Below are positions 28,480-37,689 of a stretch of 64,000 nucleotides of DNA, in pieces. The position numbers and the translations under genes were made by a program. The notes under the pieces are model-generated. The model had not been told where the DNA came from, did no database searches, and saw only the letters and a list, made by a program, of their open reading frames with translations. The DNA is from VAZQ01 sp963840535 (lineage in GTDB: Bacteria; Pseudomonadota; Alphaproteobacteria; Rhizobiales; Xanthobacteraceae): the NCBI GenBank assembly GCA_963840535.1, contig CAWIZJ010000053.1:69700-133699 (forward strand). Direction: 5' to 3'. Within the stretch, counting starts at the first letter, position 1. Every line of letters starts with the position of its first letter.

Positions 28480-29240
28480 TCGTAACGTGGCCGGTCGCGG
28501 CGCGCGCGCAGCAGCCCGCGATGCCGGTGATCGGTTTTCTCAACCCCCAGTCTCCTGACACGGTAGCGGCCCGCCTGCGTGCATTCCACCGCGGCCTCAA
28601 GGAGACAGGCTACATCGAGGGCGAGAACGTAGCGATCGTACACCGCTTCGCCGATAATCAAATCGATCGGCTGCCGGAACTGGCGGCCGATCTGGTTCGC
28701 CGAAAAGTCGCAGTGATTGTCGCTGCCGCCGGAGCCGCCGATGTGACGTTGGCGGCCAAGGCCGCAACTGGCACGATCCCCATCGTCTTTGCCGCTGCCC
28801 AGGACCCGGTCAGGCTTGGCCTCGTCGCCAGTCTCGCCCGGCCGGGCGGCAACGTGACGGGGATCAACTTTGTCAATGTCGAGTTGGCGGCGAAGCGGCT
28901 GGAGCTCCTGCGCCAACTGGTCCCCACCGCAGTTCGCGTGGCGATGCTCGTTCATCCGGCCATGTCCTCCACCGAGACTAATTTGAAAGAAACCGAAGCG
29001 GCTGCTCGCGCCATGGGGATTGAAACAAAGGTGCTCAGCGCCAGCACCAGCGGGGAGATCAATGCCGCCTTCACGACGTTTTCTCGCGAGCGCCCGGACG
29101 CGCTTGTCGTCGCAGGCGGCCCCATTTTCACCAGCCGGCGTGTCCAGCTGGTCCACCTGGCGACGCGCCATGCGATCCCCGCAATTTATCCGAACCGCGA
29201 AGCACCCGACATCGGCGGGCTGATGAGCTACGGCAACTGT
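28480..29240 (+). pseudogene. ABC_sub_bind-family solute-binding protein, truncated at both ends
   Basis: The reading frame joins the family in the middle of the Tat-type leader (TWPVAARAQQPAMPVIGFLN) and continues through the normal fold: LKETGYIEGENVAIVHRFAD, PIVFAAAQDPVRLGLVASLA, ARPGGNVTGINFVNVELAAK and NREAPDIGGLMSYG. It lacks the start methionine and leader start (MRRREF-type), and after LMSYG the conserved end is replaced by unrelated sequence. It is a relic of a gene common in Bradyrhizobium, probably cut on the left by the integrated element and on the right by a later rearrangement. Confidence 0.82.
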
Positions 29241-29317
29241 CGTGTGCCCCCTGGCCAAAGTGGTTGCCCGTCACGGCCCGTCACCGCGGCATCGGATGCA
29301 GCGTCACGACTTGATTT

Positions 29318-29339
29318 AACTTGAATATTTTTTCAAGTT
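29318..29339. promoter_or_regulatory. AT-rich perfect inverted repeat
   Basis: AACTTGAA-TATTTT-TTCAAGTT lies 28 bases before a ribosome-binding site and small gene. It could be an operator or a weak hairpin; it lacks the G+C stem of a rho-independent terminator. It is strikingly AT-rich for this DNA. Confidence 0.35.
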
Positions 29340-29366
29340 TAGTGCATCGCTGAGAGGAGACAAGTC

Positions 29367-29550
29367 ATGAGCGACACAGTGGACCCGGAGAAAGTCGAAG
29401 CGAAAAAGGTGCTGCTTGATCTTTACGAGGGGGAGTCGGCCGAAAACCGATCAGGAGCTGAACGAATGGCTCGCTTCCCCCGAGGGCAAAGCCGCGACGG
29501 TGTTTGAAGTCACGTCGCTGTCTCGCTGGGGGGAGACGGGTCGGGCATAA
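29367..29550 (+). CDS. Small hypothetical protein, one frameshift
   Basis: After GAGAGGAGACAAGTC an ATG opens MSDTVDPEKVEAKKVLLDLY, which continues after a single-base shift near 29445 as KTDQELNEWLASPEGKAATV and ends WGETGRA (about 60 residues). Uninterrupted reading would stop early at residue 46. The strong ribosome-binding site and acidic helical composition suggest a real gene, but I do not recognise the family. Confidence 0.4.
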
Positions 29551-29621
29551 CGGTCGCTGCTGGCGGTGCCAGGGATTGTTCGGCACGCACTCTGCCCGCG
29601 TGCGCGCCGGCCCGCCGGCCG

Positions 29622-30135
29622 TCATGGATAGAAGTTGCGCTGCCAGCGGAACAGAACCGAAAGGACATCTTGATCGTCGATGAACAAGACTGGGTTCTGC
29701 GGAAGTCCCGGGTCGACGCCGCCTGGGGCCGTCGGCCCCTTATACGCGGTGTTGAGCCGTGTATACACTAGCTCGAGGCCGATATCGAGCAGCGGGTACG
29801 GGTTCCACTGCGTCCGGGTGCCGATCTGGAAGACGCTGAAGCCGGGATTGCAGCTGTTGCCTCCTCCCCCCGGAGGGAGCGTGATTGGCACCACGAAGGG
29901 GGCCACGCCGACCACCGGCACACGGCAGATGATCGTGCCCGGAGCCCCCGGCAAGTGCGAATTGATGATGTCGGTGGCGGCATCGTTGTAATCGACCTGT
30001 ACGTAGCCGCCGTACCACGAGGTTCGCCACTGCGGGTTCCAGAAGTGCTGATAATACGCGATGATGCTCCACACCCGCGTCAGCTCGATCTTTCCCGTTA
30101 TCGAAGACCCCGTCTTAGGCTTCTGCTGTGCAGCG
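29622..30135 (-). pseudogene. Porin_2-family outer membrane porin, C-terminal fragment
   Basis: The minus strand encodes the last strands of a Bradyrhizobium/Brucella-type porin: WSIIAYYQHFWNPQWRTSWY, GGYVQVDYNDAATDIINSHL, TRTQWNPYPLLDIGLELVYT and the end VLFRWQRNFYP with the terminal aromatic typical of outer membrane beta-barrels. The upstream part is missing because the ISAs1 element follows at 30140. Part of it is duplicated at 31344-31609. Confidence 0.85.
29872..30135. repeat. Porin-internal direct repeat, left copy
   Basis: These 264 bases are repeated almost exactly at 31344-31609. The copies differ mainly by a two-base indel (ATCTTTCCCG versus ATCTTGGTCCCG). Together the two copies flank the ISAs1 element, which is far longer than a normal target duplication. 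Confidence 0.9.
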
Positions 30136-30139
30136 GAGG

Positions 30140-31338
30140 CAGGGGAATCGCTTTTGGCTTTTGTAGGCCTATTGCAAAGGGCTGCGAACAGGATTCTGAA
30201 GATGACTCCCGATTCGGAAGGGGGGTCAGATGGGCAAACTCAAGAAGTATTTCAGGAGATTGCGCGATCCACGGGCGGCCAATGCATCTTATCCGTTGCT
30301 GGAGGTACTCTTCGTTGCACTGGCGGCGGTGCTCTGCGGGGCCAAGAGTTGCACGGACATGTCCGACTTTGGTCGGCGCAAGGTAGACCTGCTGCGCCGG
30401 TTTGTGCCGCTGGAGAAAGGTGTCCCGAGCCACGATGTGTTCAGCGACGTGTTTCGCATGCTGGATCCCAGAGCCTTCGAGCGGGTGTTCCGGGACTTTG
30501 TCGCAGCATTCGCCAAATTCCACAACCTGGATTTGAGCGGCGTGTTCGCGGTCGACGGCAAATCGTTGTGCGGCGCCTACGAGCGAGGCAAGAGCGCCCT
30601 GCCGGTTCACTTGGTCAACGTCTTTGCGGCCAAAGCGCGCGTGGCGCTGGCCTCGCGAAAGGCGCCCGGCAGGAACGAGTCCGAGGCGGCTCTGGAAGTC
30701 CTCCAAATGCTGCGGCTGAAACGCAAGATCGTCACGGCGGACGCGCTTTTTTGCAGCCGTCCCTTCGCCAAGACGGTACTGGACCAGGGTGGCAACTATG
30801 TGCTGGCGCTCAAGAAGAACCAAGGCAAGCTCTTTGCGGACATCGAACGCCGCTTCGCGCGCAAGGGCGAGCGAGACACGGCCGAGCAGCTTCAGGAGGC
30901 AACGCACGATCGCCGCGAGAAGCGACGGGCGACCATCATGCGCGACAGCAAGCTCGCCGAGCTGCACAATTTTCCCGGCATTGCCGCCATCGCCAAAATC
31001 ACGTCTTGGCGGCGGTGCAAGGGATACCCTGCAGGCAAGCCGTTTGTCCGATACTTCATTCTCTCCACATACGTATCGGCCACGAGACTGCTCGAGATCG
31101 TCCGCTCGCACTGGTCCGTCGAGAACCAGCTGCACTGGATACTCGATGTCGTCTTTGCCGAAGACGCCAATCGCGCCAGAAAGGATGCAGCACCCGAAAA
31201 TCTCGCAGTCTTGCGCAGGCTCGCACTCAACCTCCTTCGAGCTCACCCAGAACCGATCTCGATGCGCCGCAAAATGAATGCCGCAGCATGGGACGACGCC
31301 TTCTTTCTCAGCCTTGTGGGCCAAAAGCGATAGCCCTG
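30140..31338 (+). mobile_element. ISAs1-family insertion sequence
   Basis: The element is bounded by terminal inverted repeats: left CAGGGGAATCGCTTTTGGC and right, read inward, CAGGGCTATCGCTTTTGGC. It has about 1199 bases and one transposase gene, typical of ISAs1 members. No short target duplication is evident; instead a 264-266 base piece of porin gene stands on both sides in direct orientation. Confidence 0.9.
30230..31333 (+). CDS. ISAs1-family transposase
   Basis: The 367-residue DDE transposase starts MGKLKKYFRRLRDPRAANAS and contains LEVLFVALAAVLCGAKSC, the first Asp in VFAVDGKSLCGAY, the second in IVTADALFCSR and the Glu region in VRSHWSVENQLHWILDVVF. The frame is intact and ends close to the right inverted repeat, so the copy may still be active. 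Confidence 0.93.
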   Translation: MGKLKKYFRRLRDPRAANASYPLLEVLFVALAAVLCGAKSCTDMSDFGRRKVDLLRRFVPLEKGVPSHDVFSDVFRMLDPRAFERVFRDFVAAFAKFHNLDLSGVFAVDGKSLCGAYERGKSALPVHLVNVFAAKARVALASRKAPGRNESEAALEVLQMLRLKRKIVTADALFCSRPFAKTVLDQGGNYVLALKKNQGKLFADIERRFARKGERDTAEQLQEATHDRREKRRATIMRDSKLAELHNFPGIAAIAKITSWRRCKGYPAGKPFVRYFILSTYVSATRLLEIVRSHWSVENQLHWILDVVFAEDANRARKDAAPENLAVLRRLALNLLRAHPEPISMRRKMNAAAWDDAFFLSLVGQKR

Positions 31339-31343
31339 CCCCA

Positions 31344-31609
31344 GGAGGGAGCGTGATTGGCACCACGAAGGGGGCCACGCCGACCACCGGCACACGGCAG
31401 ATGATCGTGCCCGGAGCCCCCGGCAAGTGCGAATTGATGATGTCGGTGGCGGCATCGTTGTAATCGACCTGTACGTAGCCGCCGTACCACGAGGTTCGCC
31501 ACTGCGGGTTCCAGAAGTGCTGATAATACGCGATGATGCTCCACACCCGCGTCAGCTCGATCTTGGTCCCGTTATCGAAGACCCCGTCTTAGGCTTCTGC
31601 TGTGCAGCG
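31344..31609 (-). pseudogene. Second copy of porin fragment right of the ISAs1 element
   Basis: This repeats 29872-30135. It encodes the same porin stretch (WSIIAYYQHFWNPQ to VVPITLPPG) with the better upstream reading FDNGTKIELTRVW. Just upstream an in-frame stop appears and the sequence loses similarity to porins by 31610. On the other side it ends at the IS boundary, so it lacks the porin C-terminus. Confidence 0.8.
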
Positions 31610-31833
31610 ATATGCGACGGGTTCAACACGATGAGAGGCGGGCGTCCCGAGACGCGAAAAATCACGCCGCTGACCGACGCGCCGCAACACGGACTGATTG
31701 CAGTGAGCAATTTTATACAGACGCGACTCGGCCATCGGGCTTAGCCTGATCACCAGCAGCACTTTTTCCTACGGGGGAGGGAAATCGCCATCACTATACC
31801 TGGTTCGCCGGGACGTGATTACAGGGGATAGCC

Positions 31834-32433
31834 ATGACTGTCGCCTTTTTCCGGACGGGATCGGCCGCCGCGCTGCCTGAACATGCCGTAGCACAGGAAA
31901 TTTCCTCGGACGAAGTGCTGATCAGGCGGATCGCAGGCGGCGATCAACTCGCCATGCAAATCCTTTTTGCGCGCCATCGAGTTGCGCTGTACCGCTGGCT
32001 GCTGCGCCTCGTACGCGACGAGGCCTTGGCTGAAGACCTCTTGAGCGACGTGTTTCTCGACGTCTGGCGCCAAGCCGCGAAGTTCGAGGCGCGCTCGTCG
32101 GTTTCTACCTGGTTATTGGCGATCGCGCGCTACAAGGGGCTCTCGGCGCGGCGCCGCAGGATCGATGCGGGATTCGGCGAGGAGGTCGCAGTAATCATAG
32201 CAGATCCAGCAGACAATCCCGAGCTCGTGCTGCAGAAAAAGAACCAGGCGGAACTGGTGCGCCAATCCTTGGCCAGGCTCTCGCCTGAGCACGGCGAGGT
32301 CATCGACCTTGTTTACTATCACGGCAAATCGGTCAGGGAGGTTGCCGAGATTGTCGGAGTCGCCGCGGCCACGGTCAAGACGCGCATGTTCTATGCGCGC
32401 AAAAAATTAGCGGAGCTACTCGAGGCAGCATAG
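31834..32433 (+). CDS. ECF-family RNA polymerase sigma factor
   Basis: The 199-residue protein has sigma region 2 (ALYRWLLRLVRDEALAEDLL, SDVFLDVWRQAAKFEARSSV, STWLLAIARYKGLSARRRR) and region 4 (RLSPEHGEVIDLVYYHGKSV, REVAEIVGVAAATVKTRMFY). The frame is complete. No anti-sigma gene follows: the next feature is a broken transposase. A partner may have been lost or may lie elsewhere. The start ATG is preceded by ACAGGGGATAGCC. Confidence 0.9.
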   Translation: MTVAFFRTGSAAALPEHAVAQEISSDEVLIRRIAGGDQLAMQILFARHRVALYRWLLRLVRDEALAEDLLSDVFLDVWRQAAKFEARSSVSTWLLAIARYKGLSARRRRIDAGFGEEVAVIIADPADNPELVLQKKNQAELVRQSLARLSPEHGEVIDLVYYHGKSVREVAEIVGVAAATVKTRMFYARKKLAELLEAA

Positions 32434-32637
32434 AAAGGTCTTTGTTACTTGCTCTCTCGCAATTGCACGCTCATCAATCATCGATACACACTGGCTTGGT
32501 ACGGACGCGCCGTATAGCATTCTGTCGCTTCCGAATACTCCGTCCCGTCCATTTGACTCGCGGTCAGAAGCGAATCGGAACATGATCGCCGCATGATTGC
32601 AATCGGCCTCCTGTCCTCCGCATACTGTGCGACTGTT

Positions 32638-33020
32638 TCAAGTCGCGACGGCGGCTGGAGGCCGAAATCCTGATATTGCGACATCAGCTCAACGTTCTTC
32701 GGCAGCGTGCACCGCGCCGTGGATTACAGTTGCGTTGGGTCGACCGCGCTCTGCTCATTTGGCTTTATCGCCGCTACCCTCGCATCCTCGATGCTATAAC
32801 CATCGTGCGGCCCGAGACTGTGGTGGGCTGGCATCGGAGGGGTTTTGTCGCCTCTTGGCGATGGCGATCCCGTTCGCCCGGCGGCCGGCCGCGGATTACC
32901 AAAGAAGTGCGGGACCTAATCCGAAGAGTGAGTTTTGAGAATCCGCTGTGGGGCGCCACCAAGATCCACGGCGAGCTGCTCAAGCTCGGCATCGAGGTCG
33001 CCCAGTCCACGGTTTCGACG
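32638..33020 (+). pseudogene. Integrase-core (IS3/IS481-like) transposase, N-terminal fragment
   Basis: From about 32638 a frame reads KSRRRLEAEILILRHQLNVL, RYPRILDAITIVRPETVVGW and ENPLWGATKIHGELLKLGIE, the helix-turn-helix part of a transposase common in Bradyrhizobium. It breaks off after VAQSTVST, where the rve catalytic core should begin, and joins an ABC_sub_bind remnant. A shift near 32637 also separates it from its start. Confidence 0.75.
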
Positions 33021-33021
33021 G

Positions 33022-33271
33022 CCTGATCGTGACCGGGAGCCCTTTGGCGGCGTTGCATCGCGATCTGATCATCACGCTTGCGGCTCGCCATAAACTGCCC
33101 GCGGTCTACTTTGAACGTAACTTCGTCACCGCCGGCGGCCTAGTCTCCTATGGGCCTGCTTTCGTCGACCAGTTCCGGCGCGCGGCCGGCTACGTCGATC
33201 GCATCCTCAAGGGCGAGAAGCCGGCCGACCTGCCGGTGACCCTGCGGATCGTCTTCATTATCGACGCCTGA
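33022..33271 (+). pseudogene. ABC_sub_bind-family protein, C-terminal fragment
   Basis: The frame FDGLIVTGSPLAALHRDLII, LAARHKLPAVYFERNFVTAG and RAAGYVDRILKGEKPADLP is the last third of an ABC_sub_bind solute-binding protein. The conserved YELVINLKTAKALGL end is missing or altered (TLRIVFIIDA, stop). It is fused to the transposase fragment on its left. Confidence 0.75.
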
Positions 33272-33417
33272 GCCGAGAAATCCGAGAACAGAGCTCCCGA
33301 CGTTTTAGCCCCAACGCGCGCTCCGGAGGACCAGCACCTGGCGGCCGGTCAGAGGAGCAGCCGTCGAGAGATCGCGGCCTCGGGCCGCAGTCGAGGCGAC
33401 CAGCATCGCGGCGCTGG

Positions 33418-33738
33418 TCAGGAGAGCGGCTGTTGGTCGGCGCGCTCGCGCGCTATCGCCTCACGCCGCTCGATCTCGCTGTAGCGGCCGGACCGGTTCT
33501 TTGTACTCACGGCCAGCTTCTTCGCCGCAGCCACACGTTCTTTCGCTCCGCGGCTTGGCTTTGGCCACACGATCTTTCGCCATCGCCAGGACACGCGATC
33601 TTTTCTCCGGGTCCAGTTCAGCACCGCAAGTTGGGTCTGCGCCGCGGCCTGCGCTTGCTCGGCGATCCGCGCCCAATCGCGCGGCTTGCGGCGTGCCATG
33701 GCCTGGAGCCGCGCCCGTGCCCGTGCCGTCCACTTCAT
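33418..33738 (-). CDS. Arg/Lys/Trp-rich hypothetical protein
   Basis: A 106-residue frame with strongly basic composition (RARARLQAMARRKPRDWARI, RRKDRVSWRWRKIVW, KERVAAAKKLAVSTKNRSGR). It could be a small nucleic-acid-binding protein, but no family is recognised, the ribosome-binding site is weak and its surroundings are relics. It may equally be a chance frame. Confidence 0.3.
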   Translation of the reverse strand: MKWTARARARLQAMARRKPRDWARIAEQAQAAAQTQLAVLNWTRRKDRVSWRWRKIVWPKPSRGAKERVAAAKKLAVSTKNRSGRYSEIERREAIARERADQQPLS

Positions 33739-33893
33739 CGCCAGAGCATCCCCGGGTGAATCCCATGCGATTTCAACACGCTAACGCGTGGGCGGGCTTC
33801 GTAGCAAACAGGTTGATAAAAGGTTAGCAAAATCAACATGCTCTTTTTGAATCGCTATCCGTGTTCGCAGCCGCGCCTCGCTGGAACTCGAGC

Positions 33894-36800
33894 TCATTGC
33901 CCTGCGACTGGCGAAATCCGCGATTGCTGCTCGTAATGCGATCTTGCGCATACGGTCAACTCCAACTCGGCCAGCAGCGCTTTGGCGTCCCGCAGATCCG
34001 CTGTATCGAAGCCTTCGGTCAATTGATCGTAAATCGTTTGTACCAGCTGCAGAGCTTCCGCACCGCGACCTTGGTGCTGCCAAAGACGAGCCAGATCACA
34101 GGCGGTGCGCAGCTCCCAGGAGCGCGCCTGCTGATGACGAGCGATCTGCAGGCTGTTGACGAGCAAAGCCTCGACTTCCTCGGTCGGGCGGCCGGTGGCC
34201 AGGAGGAGGCCAGCCTTGATGCGCAGGACTTCGGCGATGGCCCATCGTTCACCGGTCTCTTCCGAAATCAGGAGCGCCTCCTCGATGGTCTGCAAAGCGG
34301 TATCGCTATGGCCTGCCTTGGCATGAGCCTCGGCCTGGAGTGCCAGAAAAATCGGCAGCCATAAGCGCGCACCGGTTTTCCGCCACGCCGCCAGGCCGTC
34401 GCGAAGCAGCTCGATGCCCAGTTCCGTCTCGCCCTGGCAGGTTGCAGCCCAACCATTGAGAATGCACCCACCCGCAGCCCAGAACGGGAAGCCATGCTCG
34501 TCGCAGAGCGAAACGATGAGGCCGGCATAGGATGGCGTCTCTTCAGGCCGGCGGCGGAATACGTCGAGCATCCCGCGGGCGTGGCAGATCGTGTAAGCCA
34601 GTGTGTGCGGATGCGAAACCTCCTCGGCGCGTCTCACTGCCTCCGCGGCGACTTCCGACGCTTGGTCGAAATAGCCGAGGTGCCACAGCGCCCAGGACAG
34701 GTAGCTCAGCGCAGTCGCGCCGATGTCCTGTCCATATTGATAGCGGAACTCCGCATGCTCTTCTGGGTTATAGAGCACCCGCGCCCGCTCGAGGTGTTGG
34801 CGGCCGGCGGCGAACTCGCCCATGGTGACATAGGTTGTGCCAAGCGCGCGATGCGACAGGCAGAGAGCGGCGGTGTCGCCGTGGCGCTCGGCCTCTCTCA
34901 GGAAATCCGCCGCCGCGTCCCTCTGCAGGACTACCTCGCCACCGACGTAATGGCACGCCCAAATTCCGTACAGGATTGAGAATTTCTGCGCCGGATCGGT
35001 GGATTCGTCGATCAGCGCCTTGGCCTGCAGGAGAACTTCCTTGGTCTCCGCAGCCGCATAGCCGCGGCCGGCGATCATCGCCTGGCCGAGCAATACGACC
35101 AGTTCGAGCGCCTTGCGCGTGCCTCCCTGATGATCGGGAAACGATTGCAGCAATTCGAGCGCGCCCTTCAAGTGGCCGATGGCTTCGACGTTGGCCGAGT
35201 GCAGGATCGCGCGCTCACCGGCTTTCTTAAGGTATTCGATCGCACGCTCGGTCAGCCCGGCCTCGGCCAAGTGATGAGCCATTAGCTCGGGATGCGATTC
35301 GATAATCTCCGGAAAGTGCTCTTTCAGCGCATCGGCGATCTGGCCGTGGAGCGGCAGGCGTTTGCTGTGCAGCACACTCGCGTAGGCGGCCTCCTGCACG
35401 AGCGCATGCTTGAAGATATACGTCGAATCCGGCGGCTCGCCGCGGACAAAGATCAATTCCGCCGCGCAAAGCTGCGCGAGTGCCGCCTCCAACGGAGCGC
35501 CGGCAGTCGGCGCGACGGCGGCAAGCAGGCGATACGAGAATTCACGCCCGAGGACAGCGCCGATTTGTGCGATCTCCTTAATGGAGGCGAGCCGGTCGAG
35601 TCGCGCGATCAATGAATCGTGGAGGGTCGCCGGAATCGCAAGCGACGGCAGCGGTGCGATGGCGATGTATCGGTCACCCGCGGCACGCAGCTGTCCCGAT
35701 TCCAATACAGTCTTGGTGAGTTCCTCAATGAACAACGGTACGCCGTCGGTCCTACTAACGATCTGGTCGTAGACTTCCGGAGGCAGCTCCTTGCCATCGG
35801 TCACGTCGATGACCATGGCGCGGACCTGCTCGCGCCGGAGTCGATTGAGCCGCAGCATTGTCACGTGAGACTGGTCGAGCCACGGCGGCAAGAACTCCGG
35901 CCTGAAAGTTATTAGCAAAAGTACCGGCGCAGTCTTGATTGAGGAAATGCTTCGGGAGATTGCCTCGAGCGTGGTAGCATCGATCCAGTGCACGTCCTCG
36001 ATGAGCAAGAGCGCTGGTCGGGAACAGGCGAGACCGAGAAGTTGACGGCTCAGCGCCGTGAGCATGAGCTCCTTCTGCCGCTGGGGAGTGTGCTTCAAGG
36101 CGGGATAGCGAGCACCGGGCGGGATCGACAGGAGGGCAGCATAGAGCGGGGCGTCCGCAACGCTTGCATCGCCGGCCTGCGACAGTATGGCCTCGAGCTT
36201 ATCCAATTTAGTATCGGGCAAATCCTCCCGCTCGAAGCGCGCTGCACGCTCGAGCTGATTGATGACGGGAAAGAAGGGGCTGTTAATATGGTGCGGCGAG
36301 CACTGGTAACGAATCTTGATATGCGGCTGCCCTGCGATGGAGTCCAAAAGTGTGTTGCTGATCCGCGACTTGCCAATGCCGGGTTCGCCGCACAGCAACA
36401 CGACCTGACCCGCGCCGCGCTTCGCCTTTTGCCAAAAAGTTAGTAACTGATCCAGTTCCTCCTGCCGGCCGACGAAACGTGTAAGCCGCTTCGGCCGGGT
36501 CGCCTCGAACCGGCTTTCCACCACGCATTCGCCGATGACCCTCCAGGCCGCGACCGGCTTCGATTTTCCCTTGATCTCGACGCGGCCGAGATCGGCGCAG
36601 ACGAACATTCCACCAAGCAAATGGTGCGTGCTCGCGGCGACGAGAACCGAATTCGGAGCTGCCAATTGTTGCAAGTGGGCAGCCAGATTTGGCGTCTCTC
36701 CGAAGACCGCCTGCTCCTGCGCCGATCCTTCGCCGATGGTCTCCCCAGCGACCACCAATCCCGTGGCGATGCCCACTCTAACCTGCAGCGGCTCGCCGGA

Positions 36801-37316
36801 AGGAAGCCGGAGCTGCCCCACCTTCGCAACAATGTCTAGTCCTGCCCGCACGGCGCGTTCAGCATCGTCTTCGTGAGCCTGCGGATAACCGAAATAGACA
36901 AGCAGCCCGTCCCCCATGAATTTGCCGATGTAGCCACCGAAATGCTTGATCACGGCGGCGCAAGTATCTTGAAACCGGCGAATGATGCCGCTCAGTTCCT
37001 CGGGATCAAGCTCGACCGCAAAGCCAGTCGAGCCAACAAGATCGCAAAACAGAACCGTGAGATGCCGTCGCTCGGCCTCCGAGTGCAGCGATGCAACGGT
37101 TGCGGCCGTTACGCTCGTTCGTGGTGGAGAACGACTCTCCTGCCAGCCGGCGATAGCTCTAAGTATCCGCTTGCGGTCACCAAGCTGGATTCCCAACTTT
37201 TCGAGATCCGCTTCGGTTAGGTCGAACAGGACGTCGATGTCGAGGTCGTTCTCCACAAAGACGGGGATATGCTGCGCGAGGTCGAGTCCCTCGAGCCACC
37301 CCGCGATGGTGCTCAT
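33894..37316 (-). CDS. SAM domain - class III adenylate/guanylate cyclase - ATPase - TPR signalling protein
   Basis: The 1140-residue protein is intact. Residues 1-60 form a SAM-like domain (WLEGLDLAQHIPVFVENDLD). A class III cyclase domain follows (about 80-260) with LTVLFCDLVGSTGFA and GGYIGKFMGDGLLVYFGYPQ, giving both metal-binding Asp (D92, D136). Next is an AAA/STAND-type ATPase with VVLLCGEPGIGKSRISNTLL (Walker A) and RPALLLIEDVHWIDATTLEA (Walker B). The C-terminal half is helical repeats of TPR style. Such proteins are frequent in Bradyrhizobium; they are thought to make a cyclic nucleotide under control of the ATPase and repeats, but no ligand is known. ATG at 37316 begins the SAM domain. 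Confidence 0.92.
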   Translation of the reverse strand: MSTIAGWLEGLDLAQHIPVFVENDLDIDVLFDLTEADLEKLGIQLGDRKRILRAIAGWQESRSPPRTSVTAATVASLHSEAERRHLTVLFCDLVGSTGFAVELDPEELSGIIRRFQDTCAAVIKHFGGYIGKFMGDGLLVYFGYPQAHEDDAERAVRAGLDIVAKVGQLRLPSGEPLQVRVGIATGLVVAGETIGEGSAQEQAVFGETPNLAAHLQQLAAPNSVLVAASTHHLLGGMFVCADLGRVEIKGKSKPVAAWRVIGECVVESRFEATRPKRLTRFVGRQEELDQLLTFWQKAKRGAGQVVLLCGEPGIGKSRISNTLLDSIAGQPHIKIRYQCSPHHINSPFFPVINQLERAARFEREDLPDTKLDKLEAILSQAGDASVADAPLYAALLSIPPGARYPALKHTPQRQKELMLTALSRQLLGLACSRPALLLIEDVHWIDATTLEAISRSISSIKTAPVLLLITFRPEFLPPWLDQSHVTMLRLNRLRREQVRAMVIDVTDGKELPPEVYDQIVSRTDGVPLFIEELTKTVLESGQLRAAGDRYIAIAPLPSLAIPATLHDSLIARLDRLASIKEIAQIGAVLGREFSYRLLAAVAPTAGAPLEAALAQLCAAELIFVRGEPPDSTYIFKHALVQEAAYASVLHSKRLPLHGQIADALKEHFPEIIESHPELMAHHLAEAGLTERAIEYLKKAGERAILHSANVEAIGHLKGALELLQSFPDHQGGTRKALELVVLLGQAMIAGRGYAAAETKEVLLQAKALIDESTDPAQKFSILYGIWACHYVGGEVVLQRDAAADFLREAERHGDTAALCLSHRALGTTYVTMGEFAAGRQHLERARVLYNPEEHAEFRYQYGQDIGATALSYLSWALWHLGYFDQASEVAAEAVRRAEEVSHPHTLAYTICHARGMLDVFRRRPEETPSYAGLIVSLCDEHGFPFWAAGGCILNGWAATCQGETELGIELLRDGLAAWRKTGARLWLPIFLALQAEAHAKAGHSDTALQTIEEALLISEETGERWAIAEVLRIKAGLLLATGRPTEEVEALLVNSLQIARHQQARSWELRTACDLARLWQHQGRGAEALQLVQTIYDQLTEGFDTADLRDAKALLAELELTVCARSHYEQQSRISPVAGQ

Positions 37317-37689
37317 CGAGATTCTCTGCGATCGCTGTCGCCCATAGCTCCAGATCCCACGGGCTGAAGTATAATCCGTGCGACCAGGAAGGCGCGTTGG
37401 CGCAGGCGCGCGCTGCATTGCATGTGAAGACCTAACCTGCTTGGAAGTGATCTTTATTATTATAGGTTGTAGATAACACCGGTTTCGTCTTTCGCAATCG
37501 CAACTGGGGCGGCCGCCCGGCTTTGTCTTGTTCCAACACGCCAAGAAGTTGCTTTTGCGTGCCACGTTGGGCGGCCGAATGCGCAAAGTCGGAGCAGGCC
37601 GCAGGAACCAAGTTTCGAAGCCGGCCAACGTCGTCCTGTCGCACAAGGTCCCGGCGGCCCCCCCCATGCAGCACTCACTTGGTGGCGCG
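37317..37689. other. Intergenic region upstream of the cyclase gene
   Basis: It should hold the promoter of the cyclase-ATPase gene; a short AT-rich stretch (ATCTTTATTATTATAGG) lies at 37448-37464, unusual for this DNA. No gene is supported here. The right part approaches the broken ABC_sub_bind gene and may be its decayed 5' region. Confidence 0.4.

Noticed and set aside
30135..31344. Porin duplication read as a simple target-site duplication
   Set aside because: ISAs1 elements make short duplications; 264 bases is far too long, so another mechanism is needed.
33501..33827. Plus-strand frame in the region after the ABC_sub_bind fragment
   Set aside because: Low-complexity Arg/Pro/Ser content, no ribosome-binding site, no known pattern.
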